From: Bacteroidetes bacterium 4572_112
GTDB taxonomy: Bacteria; Bacteroidota; Bacteroidia; Bacteroidales; UBA1556
NCBI GenBank assembly: GCA_002254285.1
Contig: NIUZ01000126.1
Location: 1-16,629 of the forward strand
Direction: 5' to 3'
Length of the DNA stretch: 16,629 bases
Each line of letters starts with the position of its first letter. Within the stretch, counting starts at the first letter, position 1. The translations under genes and the position numbers were made by a program. The notes under the pieces were generated by a model. The model saw only the letters and a list, made by a program, of their open reading frames with translations, was not told where the DNA came from and searched no databases. Positions 8,082 to 14,672 of this stretch are shown one piece after another.

Positions 8082-8315
8082 TTATTTATTATGCTTCAAA
8101 ATGATTAAATCATCATTAGATATAAGCTGCTCACAATTTGTTTTTACACTATCAATAATCCCAAATTCATCAGGACGGCCATTAAAAAAATACACTATAT
8201 AAAAACTATCTTCCTCAACAACTCTTAAATCAACCAGCCAATCTGATAGTCTAGCATCTGCTAAATAATATATCCTATCAACTTCATTAGTATATATTTT
8301 GGTTTCCTTATCCAA
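8082..8315 (-). pseudogene. C-terminal remnant of a GT-C-like membrane glycosyltransferase
   Basis: A 77-codon frame (first codon TTG 8315) that overlaps the end of the next remnant by 8 nt in another frame. Its text TKIYTNEVDRIYYLADARLSDWL resembles the soluble C-terminal segment of Bacteroidota multi-pass glycosyltransferases, where an xIYSNAPDxIYFLTGR-like stretch follows the last helix. Removing one G from the GG at 8313-8314 would join it directly to the upstream fragment as ALNSFDKETKIYTNE. I therefore read it as the 3' end of one frameshifted gene, not an independent small protein. If it were a gene of its own it would be an unrecognised soluble 8-9 kDa protein. Confidence 0.65.
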
Positions 8316-8891
8316 AAGAGTTCAAAGCATCAATTGTAGATGGAATTACATATGCTTTTGAGCTTAATTCTTTACCATCATTTGCCCGAAGAGTATGAAC
8401 CGAAAACTTTGCTCCATACACAAGCAATAATAAGGAAATAACTACAAAACTAACTTTCTTTAATCTAAAATTATTCTGCAATAGTATCACAAAAATTGAG
8501 ATTGAGAACAAAACGTCTATAGGACTTAATATCCTATAATACAGTGGTGTAAAATCAACAAATGCATTAGATACAAATAATAAAGCGAAATATACAACAG
8601 AGAATAGTATTAATAAATAGTCAAAATCTTTAGATAGTTTTAATAATTTTTTGAAAGAGAACACTATCAAAGCTAAAATAATAATCGCTCTTAATACTAT
8701 TGCAAAGGCAAACCTTCGTATATACTTCTTAGCTCGCCAGTATCAATAAGTGATTTTGATGCCTAAATATACATCATTGAATCTGCAGATATACCAATAA
8801 AAAATCGTGTGGCAAACAAAAGCAGAATAAATGCTAATGTAGGCACTATAAATAGTACAGGATTATTTTTAATAAAATTGTATATCCTCAT
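8308..8891 (-). pseudogene. Degraded GT-C/PMT-like multi-pass membrane glycosyltransferase
   Basis: From ATG 8891 the minus strand encodes MRIYNFIKNNPVLFIVPTLA, one strong helix, then RFFIGISADSMMYI. TAG at 8763-8765 interrupts, and the same frame continues SKSLIDTGELRSIY. This is the typical N-terminus of lipid-linked-sugar glycosyltransferases (GT39/PMT-like), with the catalytic-loop acidic residue in SADS. Near 8720-8740 the coherent reading switches frame to AKKYIRRFAFAIVLR and runs on through three helices. These contain DFTPLYYRILSPIDVLF, a C-terminal-half feature of such enzymes, and end at TAA 8308-8310. Family members have some 450-600 residues; here only about 270 codons remain over all fragments, so most of the central membrane region is gone. 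A nonsense codon, an internal deletion and a 3' frameshift together make this a pseudogene. The start TTG 8670 that gives a 120-residue frame has no support. Confidence 0.75.
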
Positions 8892-8901
8892 AAATTATAC
8901 T

Positions 8902-8934
8902 AAAAAAAAAACCGTAAGCCAAAGCTCACGGTTT
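8902..8934 (-). terminator. Intrinsic terminator of the thrS-infC-rpmI-rplT operon
   Basis: On the minus strand AAACCGT pairs perfectly with ACGGTTT (arms 8928-8934 and 8909-8915). The stem extends after one mismatch by AGC/GCT around a 4-nt loop, and a run of T follows (complement of A 8902-8911). It begins 24 nt beyond the rplT stop and sits just before the start of the glycosyltransferase remnant, so that gene must have had its own promoter or relied on read-through. Confidence 0.9.
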
Positions 8935-8957
8935 CTATTTTAATTTTAAATCGATTG

Positions 8958-9302
8958 CTATTTAACAGCATCAATGATTGCTTTGAAAGCTTCAGGATTA
9001 TTCATCGCTAAATCGGCCAAAGTTTTACGGTTGATATCGATACCTTTAGCGTGAATTTTACCCATAAAAGCTGAGTAAGATAAACCATGCAAACGTGCAC
9101 CAGCGTTGATACGCTGAATCCACAATGCTCTAAAGTTACGTTTTTTAACTCGTCTGTCGCGGTAGGCATAATTTTGTCCTTTTTCCCAAGCATTCTTGGC
9201 AACCGTCCAAACATTCTTTCTGCGCCCGAATTGACCTCTGGTCAATTTCATCACTTTCTTTCTGCGTGCTCTTGAAGCTACAGCATTTACTGATCTTGGC
9301 AT
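8958..9302 (-). CDS. rplT: 50S ribosomal protein L20
   Basis: L20 binds 23S rRNA early in large-subunit assembly. The 114-residue, highly basic product starts MPRSVNAVASRARRKKVMK. It contains the family signatures GQFGRRKNVWTVAKNAW (about 23-39), AYRDRRVKKRNFRALWIQRI (46-65) and NAGARLHGLSYSAFMG (66-81). It ends in the C-terminal RNA-binding domain with KTLADLAMNNPEAFKAIIDAVK. Length is normal for the family. It is the last gene of the operon, 30 nt after the shortened rpmI frame and before a strong terminator. In several bacteria L20 represses its own operon through an RNA leader; I see no such leader structure here. The identification is certain. Confidence 0.98.
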   Translation of the reverse strand: MPRSVNAVASRARRKKVMKLTRGQFGRRKNVWTVAKNAWEKGQNYAYRDRRVKKRNFRALWIQRINAGARLHGLSYSAFMGKIHAKGIDINRKTLADLAMNNPEAFKAIIDAVK

Positions 9303-9332
9303 TTCTTCTTAATTTTTCTTGTTTCAGCGTCC

Positions 9333-9422
9333 TTAACTCAATAAGAAACTTCTCTTCACTTTACCAGTACCTGTAAGAGTAAACCTCTTTTTAGCTCCGG
9401 ATTTTGTCTTCATCTTTGGCAT
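9333..9422 (-). pseudogene. rpmI: Truncated 50S ribosomal protein L35
   Basis: From ATG 9422 the product begins MPKMKTKSGAKKRF, then TLTGTGKVKR, which is the unmistakable N-terminus of L35. It then reads SFLLS and stops at TAA 9333-9335: 29 residues instead of the usual 64-66. The conserved KHAFKSHILTKKSKKRKR-like core and the C-terminal third are missing. Only 30 nt separate the stop from rplT, too few in any frame to hold them, so this is not a simple frameshift. Position between infC and rplT is exactly right. Either an internal deletion left a few terminal codons, or the assembly is wrong here. L35 is dispensable in some bacteria, so real loss is possible; a second intact copy elsewhere cannot be excluded. 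Confidence 0.85.
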
Positions 9423-9451
9423 TACGCTCAAATTTTAAGTTAATTAAACCT

Positions 9452-10009
9452 CTATTTACTTGTTTTGGGTGTTATTATCATGATCATACGTTTACCTTCA
9501 AGCTTTGGCATTCTTTCCACCTTACCTACTTCCTCAAGCTCTTGAGCAAACCTTAACATAACAATCTCACCTTTATCTTTATATACAATAGTACGTCCTC
9601 TAAAGAAGACTTCTACTTTAACTTTTGCACCGTCTGTAAGAAATTTCTCAGCATGCTTCAGCTTAAATTCAAAATCGTGATCATCGATATTTGGTCCTAA
9701 ACGAACCTCTTTGACAACAACTTTGGCTGACTTAGCCTTAATTTCCTTCTGTTTCTTCTTCTGTTCATAAAGAAACTTTTTATAATCAATAATTCGACAT
9801 ACTGGTGGCGTTGCTTTCGGTGAAATCTCTACTAAATCCAGCTCCTGTTGTTCTGCAATACGCAAAGCATCACGTAAGCTGTAAATATTTACCTCAACGT
9901 TTTCTCCCACTACGCGCAACATTTGTGCTCGTATCTCACCATTGATCCTATGCGGGTTCGTAGGTTTCTCGTACCTAGGTCTTGCCCGTCTTTTAAATCT
10001 TTGTGCTAT
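9452..10009 (-). CDS. infC: Translation initiation factor IF-3 with ATA start codon
   Basis: IF3 binds the 30S subunit, prevents premature 50S joining and rejects wrong start codons. Reading from 10009 gives 185 residues. The N-terminal domain includes HRINGEIRAQMLRVVGEN, then SLRDALRIAEQQELDLVEIS and PPVCRIIDYKKFLYEQKKKQ. After the linker, the C-terminal domain carries VKEVRLGPNIDDHDFEFKLK and VFFRGR. The first ATG (9922) would remove 29 residues, including the conserved HRING segment, so it cannot be the start. Upstream in the same frame there is no ATG, GTG or TTG before the TAG near 10025. ATA at 10007-10009 lies 8 nt after a perfect AGGAGG. A rare start codon is the known basis of IF3 autoregulation in other bacteria (AUU in E. 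coli). It lies 33 nt from thrS, in one operon. Confidence 0.9.
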   Translation of the reverse strand: MAQRFKRRARPRYEKPTNPHRINGEIRAQMLRVVGENVEVNIYSLRDALRIAEQQELDLVEISPKATPPVCRIIDYKKFLYEQKKKQKEIKAKSAKVVVKEVRLGPNIDDHDFEFKLKHAEKFLTDGAKVKVEVFFRGRTIVYKDKGEIVMLRFAQELEEVGKVERMPKLEGKRMIMIITPKTSK

Positions 10010-10017
10010 AGTTAAAT

Positions 10018-10023
10018 CCTCCT
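10018..10023 (-). promoter_or_regulatory. Strong Shine-Dalgarno AGGAGG deciding the infC start
   Basis: The minus strand reads AGGAGG, then 8 nt, then ATA (10009). It is the only strong, well-spaced Shine-Dalgarno I noticed ahead of a gene here, where the other starts lack one. A strong ribosome-binding site paired with a non-canonical start codon fits an IF3-controlled initiation site. Confidence 0.8.
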
Positions 10024-10042
10024 ATGTTAATTTATATTAAAT

Positions 10043-11941
10043 CTAAAAATTCATGGCTTTATTTACCTCATCAGTGATGATTTTTGCAAAATCTTCAACC
10101 GATAATGTACCTTTATCGCCTTCTCCCTGCCTACGTACAGACAAAGTTTGTGTCGACTCTTCCTTCTCTCCAACAATCAGCATATACGGAACTCGCTGAA
10201 TTTCAGCATCTCGTATCTTTCTTCCTGTTTTCTCTGATCTAGAATCAACTTGGCTGCGAATATCGTAATTTTTTAATAAACTTTGAACTTTTTCTGCATA
10301 TTCTTGATATTTTTCGCTAATAGGTAATATTCTAACCTGTTCAGGGGTCAACCATAAAGGAAATTTACCTCCTGTATGCTCTATCAATACTGCTACAAAG
10401 CGCTCCATAGAACCAAATGGCGCTCTATGAATCATTACCGGACGATGCTTTTTATTATCATCACCTATATATTCAAGCTCAAAACGCTCAGGTAAGTTAT
10501 AATCTACCTGAATAGTTCCCAACTGCCAACTTCTACCAATGGCATCGCGTACCATAAAATCCATCTTAGGACCATAGAATGCTGCTTCGCCTTCTTCAAT
10601 AACGTACTCTAAGCCACTCTCTTTGGCTACTTCAATAATTGCACTTTCTGCTTTCTCCCAATTCTCATCACTACCAATATACTTATCTGGATTTTTAGGA
10701 TCACGAATAGAAATTTGTGTAACAAAATCTTTGAAATCTAAAGCACTGAAAATTTGAAGTACAATCTTTATTACTGCATTAAATTCATCCTTAACTTGGT
10801 CAGGACGGCAGAAAATATGCGCATCATCTTGAGTAAAGCCACGTACACGCGTCAATCCATGAAGCTCACCACTCTGCTCATAGCGATATACAGTACCAAA
10901 CTCCGCATAGCGAATTGGTAGCTCCTTATATGAGTGAGGTTTTACTTTATAAATCTCGCAATGGTGAGGGCAGTTCATTGGTTTTAACAAAAACTCCTCA
11001 CCTTCGTTAGGTGTAGTAATTGGGCGAAACGAATCCTGACCATATTTTGCATAGTGACCAGAAGTTACGTATAACTCTTTATTACCAATATGTGGAGTTA
11101 TTACAGGCTCGTAACCTGCATCTTGCTGCACTCGTTTTAGAAAACTCTCCAAACGCTCACGCAATTGAGCACCTTTAGGCAACCATAATGGTAAACCCTG
11201 TCCTACTCGCTGCGAAAACGCAAAAAGCTCAAGCTCCTTACCTACCTTACGGTGGTCGCGCTTCTTAGCTTCTTCAAGCATCTCCAAATGATGTGTTAAC
11301 TCTTTATTTTTTGGGAATGTAATTCCGTATATTCTTGTTAATTGTTTACGAGTTTCGTCACCTCGCCAATAAGCACCAGCTACACTAAGCAGCTTTATTG
11401 CTTTTATATGACCTGTATGAGGTAAATGCGGTCCACGACAAAGGTCAATGAAATCACCACATTGATAAAATGAAATAGTACCATCCTCTAAATCGCCAAT
11501 AAGCTCAGTTTTATACTCATCGCCTTTAGCAGTGAAAGTAGCCATTGCATCAGCTTTAGTAACATCACTACGAGTGAATGTTTGCTTTTGCTTAGCCAAT
11601 TCCTTCATCTTTTGCTCAATTCTTGGCAAATCAGAATCAGTAATTTTTGTCTCACCAAAATCTATATCGTAGTAAAAACCATTCTCTATATCTGGACCAA
11701 TACCAAACTTAGCATGTGGATATAAAATAGATATCGCCTCAGCCATAAGGTGAGCCGAAGAGTGCCACATCGTTGACTTACCCTCTTTATCATTCCATGT
11801 TAATAACTGAAGTTCACCATCTTGCGTAAATGGTAATAAAGCATCAATTACTTTTCCATTAAACTTTGCCGAAAGCACATTGCGAGCTAAACCCTCGCTA
11901 ATACTCTTGGCCAAATCCATCGCTGTAGAACCTTGCTCCAC
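10043..11941 (-). CDS. thrS: Threonyl-tRNA synthetase
   Basis: Charges tRNA-Thr with threonine in the cytoplasm. Numbering from GTG 11941 gives 632 residues, in the order TGS domain, editing domain, class II catalytic core and anticodon-binding domain. The editing site is HSSAH (60-64) with CRGPH (168-172). The core carries KPMNCPHHC with zinc ligand C324, motif 2 RYEQSGELHGLTRVRGFTQ, zinc ligand H375 in DDAHIFC, and motif 3 HRAPFGSMERF with H505. The anticodon domain ends the protein. All key residues are present. The start is uncertain: coding-like sequence extends upstream in frame (IICLQKKTPVRE), matching the first TGS strand of other ThrRS enzymes, yet no ATG/GTG/TTG lies between 11942 and the TAA at 11993-11995. 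Translation may begin at ATA or ATT codons at 11972-11986, or at GTG 11941 with a clipped TGS domain. Confidence 0.95.
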   Translation of the reverse strand: MEQGSTAMDLAKSISEGLARNVLSAKFNGKVIDALLPFTQDGELQLLTWNDKEGKSTMWHSSAHLMAEAISILYPHAKFGIGPDIENGFYYDIDFGETKITDSDLPRIEQKMKELAKQKQTFTRSDVTKADAMATFTAKGDEYKTELIGDLEDGTISFYQCGDFIDLCRGPHLPHTGHIKAIKLLSVAGAYWRGDETRKQLTRIYGITFPKNKELTHHLEMLEEAKKRDHRKVGKELELFAFSQRVGQGLPLWLPKGAQLRERLESFLKRVQQDAGYEPVITPHIGNKELYVTSGHYAKYGQDSFRPITTPNEGEEFLLKPMNCPHHCEIYKVKPHSYKELPIRYAEFGTVYRYEQSGELHGLTRVRGFTQDDAHIFCRPDQVKDEFNAVIKIVLQIFSALDFKDFVTQISIRDPKNPDKYIGSDENWEKAESAIIEVAKESGLEYVIEEGEAAFYGPKMDFMVRDAIGRSWQLGTIQVDYNLPERFELEYIGDDNKKHRPVMIHRAPFGSMERFVAVLIEHTGGKFPLWLTPEQVRILPISEKYQEYAEKVQSLLKNYDIRSQVDSRSEKTGRKIRDAEIQRVPYMLIVGEKEESTQTLSVRRQGEGDKGTLSVEDFAKIITDEVNKAMNF

Positions 11942-11985
11942 TTCGCGTACCGGAGTTTTTTTTTGAAGACAAATTATTGTAATTA

Positions 11986-12006
11986 TTAATTGTTAATTGT
12001 TAATTC
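11986..12006. repeat. Three tandem 7-bp TTAATTG units
   Basis: TTAATTG (11986-11992), TTAATTG (11993-11999) and TTAATTC (12000-12006). Such AT-rich spacer repeats are simple in sequence. They are noted because they mark the upstream limit of the plausible thrS reading frame: the in-frame stop lies in the second unit. Confidence 0.5.
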
Positions 12007-12067
12007 TATATCGTTTGCAGATAAGGTTCGCTATTTCAAACAATGAGCCTTTCTTTACTTTACCAAA

Positions 12068-12100
12068 AGCGTCAGTGTCGCTTTGAGCGACGCCGACGCT
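12068..12100. repeat. Compound hairpin AGCGTC / GTCGCT-TTG-AGCGAC / GACGCT
   Basis: The inner perfect 6-bp stem GTCGCT/AGCGAC (12077-12082, 12086-12091) has a 3-nt loop. It is enclosed by an outer perfect 6-bp stem AGCGTC/GACGCT (12068-12073, 12095-12100), with AGT opposite GCC between the stems. The sequence is GC-rich in an AT-rich spacer and has no T-tract, so it resembles a REP unit more than a terminator. Confidence 0.7.
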
Positions 12101-12112
12101 ATGCCAGTATTC

Positions 12113-12163
12113 AATATATACAGCGAAACCTTCGCTCAAAGAGAAGGCTTCGCTGTATATATT
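12113..12163. repeat. Long hairpin with 15-bp perfect arms
   Basis: AATATATACAGCGAA (12113-12127) pairs perfectly with 12149-12163. After one A/C mismatch a further 5-bp stem CCTTC/GAAGG closes a 9-nt loop, GCTCAAAGA. TCGCTCAAAG at 12132-12141 is the exact reverse complement of CTTTGAGCGA at 12081-12090 in the neighbouring hairpin. The two elements are therefore related and could pair with each other instead. Confidence 0.8.
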
Positions 12164-12197
12164 TCACGAAACACCTCCAACCAATTCTTAATTCCTA

Positions 12198-12215
12198 TCC
12201 CGATTTCTATCGGGA
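12198..12215. repeat. Palindrome TCCCGAT-TTCT-ATCGGGA
   Basis: Perfect 7-bp stem with a 4-nt loop, the rightmost copy of the dispersed palindrome family. It lies about 53 nt beyond the stop of the propeller-protein gene, where it could help end the GH3-propeller transcript, although no T-run follows on the minus strand. Confidence 0.65.
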
Positions 12216-12267
12216 CTTAATTCCTAATTCTTAACTTCCCTTTAAAGATTCTAGATTATTGTCACAA

Positions 12268-13047
12268 CTAAAATTCCTGAATTTTAGTTACGCCAAACTC
12301 CCCACTCTTCAATAAGTACATCATTCTACCTTCGCTAACCCTATACTGCTTTACATTACCTATTGGCAATACAATGGTATCAACTTCTAAACTTATTGGA
12401 TTGAGAACAAAGGAAGTGTCATTTCGTAGCATTTTCCACTTATCGTATTCGAGATAAAAATCGTCGAGATTATAGAACGGCATATTACGAAGGTAACCAC
12501 CGTATCTATCAAAGACAAAAATACCATGCTCATTATCGCGTAGATATAATAGATTATTGCGCTCAAGAATCTGCGATGGAATAATATTTACATTGGTAAT
12601 ATTACTCAGATTACCCGTTCTGTCGGTAATCTGCAGCGATTGGTCAAATCTTAGTAATTCCTGATTTACAGGATTATATATCCAAAAGGAATTATTATAT
12701 GACCTACAAGCTAAATTAGCCTCTGCATAGCCCAAATCCGATAAATCTATAGGACTATACTTTGGCGATAAGGTATTATCCAAGAAAATTATATTATTGA
12801 AATCTCTATAATAAAGGAAAATATTTGTAGTTTTATCTACTTCAATATTACTAATATCGCCTAATATAAGATTGCCATAAGTAAATAGTAGCTTACCATC
12901 TGCCGTATATTTCTTTAGCTCTGCATCAGCCACCGTATAGATATTCGATTGCACATCAATTTCGAATGAATTGATTTTACCGAAATCAAAATTATTCGTG
13001 CTATTAACAAATAGTAATACTATGAGTATGGAAATTGATTTTATCAT
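12268..13047 (-). CDS. Secreted propeller-like protein, unknown function
   Basis: The 259-residue protein has a hydrophobic N-terminus (residues 4-16) acting as a signal peptide or anchor; no lipobox cysteine is visible. The rest repeats a pattern of short beta strands with aromatic-aspartate turns. Examples are IDVQSNIYTVADAELKKYTA, IEVDKTTNIFLYYRDFNNII and LYLRDNEHGIFVFDRYGGYL, which resemble blades of an NHL/YncE-type beta-propeller. About five or six blades would fit. No catalytic motif is seen. I recall conserved Bacteroidota proteins with the text YYRDFNxIxFLDNTL but know of no experimental function. It follows the GH3-family gene by 4 nt and is surely cotranscribed with it. A secreted, possibly outer-membrane-associated role is inference. 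Confidence 0.8.
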   Translation of the reverse strand: MIKSISILIVLLFVNSTNNFDFGKINSFEIDVQSNIYTVADAELKKYTADGKLLFTYGNLILGDISNIEVDKTTNIFLYYRDFNNIIFLDNTLSPKYSPIDLSDLGYAEANLACRSYNNSFWIYNPVNQELLRFDQSLQITDRTGNLSNITNVNIIPSQILERNNLLYLRDNEHGIFVFDRYGGYLRNMPFYNLDDFYLEYDKWKMLRNDTSFVLNPISLEVDTIVLPIGNVKQYRVSEGRMMYLLKSGEFGVTKIQEF

Positions 13048-13051
13048 ATTA

Positions 13052-14602
13052 TTAGCTAATTTCTTTTTCTATGGAATAATTAAATCCACCAAGTTCTTTT
13101 TCTATAATAAGCATCAGCTCATCAATAATTATTCTATTATTTGACAAACGAGGCACTTTATGCTGTCCTCCGAGTTTTCCTTTATTGGCAAGCCAATGTA
13201 TAAAAGTATTTTTGGGAACAACACGTATCAAAGGTTTTGCCAATACCATATCCTGAAAGCGCTTGGCTTCGTAATCTGAATTTTCAGCCTTCAAGGCATT
13301 ATCCAATAGCTCAGCAAAAAACACTTTATCAGCAGGCTCTTTTTCAAATTCGATAAACCATTCGTGGGCAATTTTGCTATCATTATCAAAAAACAAAGGC
13401 CCAGCGGTATATTCCTTAATAATAGCACCCGTAATTTCGCAAGCGTGATTTATAGCCATTTCGGCATTATCGACAATCAGCTCCTCGCCTGCTGAGTTTA
13501 TGAAACTCTTGGTACGGCCGCTAATTTTTATTCTATAAGGTTTTAAGGAAGTGAAAATCACAGTATCACCAATCATATAACGCCAAAGTCCAGCATTGGT
13601 AGTTATTATTATGGCATAGTTTTTACCTAGCTCCACATCTTTTAAGCCAATAACTGTTGGCGAACCCTTACCAAATTTAGACATGGGCATAAATTCATAA
13701 AAGATACCATAATCGAGCATCAGCAATAGATCATCGCGTGCCGAAGAATCCTGTATTGCAAAAAAACCTTCGGACGCATTATATACCTCTTGGTAATTTG
13801 TTTGAGGATTTAGAATTTTAGCAAAGCGCTCTTTATAAGGAATAAAACTAACTCCACCATGAATAATAAGTTCAAAATTTGGCCAAATCTCATTAATATG
13901 GCTCTTACCACTAATCTCAAGAGCTCGTTCAAGAATTACTAGCATCCACGAAGGTACACCCGAAATTGCTCTAACATCCTCGGCAATAGTATTTTCTACA
14001 ATAAGGTCAACTTTCTTCGACCAATCGTCCATAATACTTATTGATAGGTTTGGCGATTTGGAAAAATGAGCCCATAATGGAAGATTCTTCATCAGTATTG
14101 CCGACAAATCTCCAATATAATGACCAGTTTCGTTATTCAATTCGGCAGTACCTGCAACAGCAATGGTTTTGCCGCTAAGAAACTCTGACTCTGGGTTTTT
14201 ATGAAGATAAAGAGCCAACATATCTTTACCTCCTTTATAATGACAGTCCTCAAGACTATCTTCGGTAACAGGAATAAATTTACTCTTGGCAGTGGTAGTT
14301 CCCGATGATTTTGCAAACCAGCGAGTTTCTGTAGGCCAAAGCAGGTTTTGCTCGCCATCCTTCACCCTATTTATATAAGGTAATAAATCTTCGTATGTAG
14401 TTATGGGAGTGCTTTTTTGAAAATCTGCTAAGCTTTTAATCCTTTTAAAATCGTGCTTCCTACCCCATTGAGTAGTTCTTCCCCTATCAATTAAATCTGT
14501 CAATACTTCATTCTGCACATTTATAGGATACGCCAAAAAAAGCTCAATTTGATGAAAACGCTTCTGTAGAAACCATGATGCTATTGATGAAATTATTGCC
14601 AT
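13052..14602 (-). CDS. GH3-family acyl-adenylate/acyl-amide synthetase
   Basis: Member of the GH3 'auxin-responsive promoter' family, ANL-like enzymes that adenylate a carboxylate and, in plants, join it to an amino acid. Bacterial members have no settled substrate. The 516-residue protein shows the family's ATP-binding loop KSSGTTTAKSKFIP (about 98-111), the second motif YNASEGFFAIQ (274-284), LWRYMIGDTVIF (339-350, with the ribose-binding acidic D346) and YRIKISGRTKSFIN (356-369). The small C-terminal domain ends in HKVPRLSNNR. It has no signal peptide, so it is cytoplasmic. All motifs are complete and length is normal. ATG 14602 gives the family's usual N-terminal helix. It is the first gene of a pair with the secreted propeller-like protein. 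Plant-hormone conjugation should not be assumed. Confidence 0.93.
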   Translation of the reverse strand: MAIISSIASWFLQKRFHQIELFLAYPINVQNEVLTDLIDRGRTTQWGRKHDFKRIKSLADFQKSTPITTYEDLLPYINRVKDGEQNLLWPTETRWFAKSSGTTTAKSKFIPVTEDSLEDCHYKGGKDMLALYLHKNPESEFLSGKTIAVAGTAELNNETGHYIGDLSAILMKNLPLWAHFSKSPNLSISIMDDWSKKVDLIVENTIAEDVRAISGVPSWMLVILERALEISGKSHINEIWPNFELIIHGGVSFIPYKERFAKILNPQTNYQEVYNASEGFFAIQDSSARDDLLLMLDYGIFYEFMPMSKFGKGSPTVIGLKDVELGKNYAIIITTNAGLWRYMIGDTVIFTSLKPYRIKISGRTKSFINSAGEELIVDNAEMAINHACEITGAIIKEYTAGPLFFDNDSKIAHEWFIEFEKEPADKVFFAELLDNALKAENSDYEAKRFQDMVLAKPLIRVVPKNTFIHWLANKGKLGGQHKVPRLSNNRIIIDELMLIIEKELGGFNYSIEKEIS

Positions 14603-14672
14603 TATTAGTTATTGATTTTAATGTATGGCTAAAGTATGGAAAAAATGAATTTGTATTACTTTTTAATTACGA

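Larger units (their letters stand above)
11942..12267. other. Gene-free, hairpin-rich spacer upstream of thrS
   Basis: This 326-nt stretch holds the 5' flank of the thrS operon (about 11942-12060) and the 3' flank of the propeller-protein gene. It contains three TTAATTG-like 7-bp units, two strong compound hairpins and one TCCCGAT palindrome. A 63-codon plus-strand frame here consists only of hairpin sequence and is not a gene. I see no T-box or tRNA-like thrS operator, and no convincing -7/-33 promoter pair. Confidence 0.65.

Noticed and set aside
12043..12234. 63-codon plus-strand open frame upstream of thrS
   Set aside because: It consists almost wholly of the two hairpins and a palindrome, and its arginine-rich product comes from repeat sequence.
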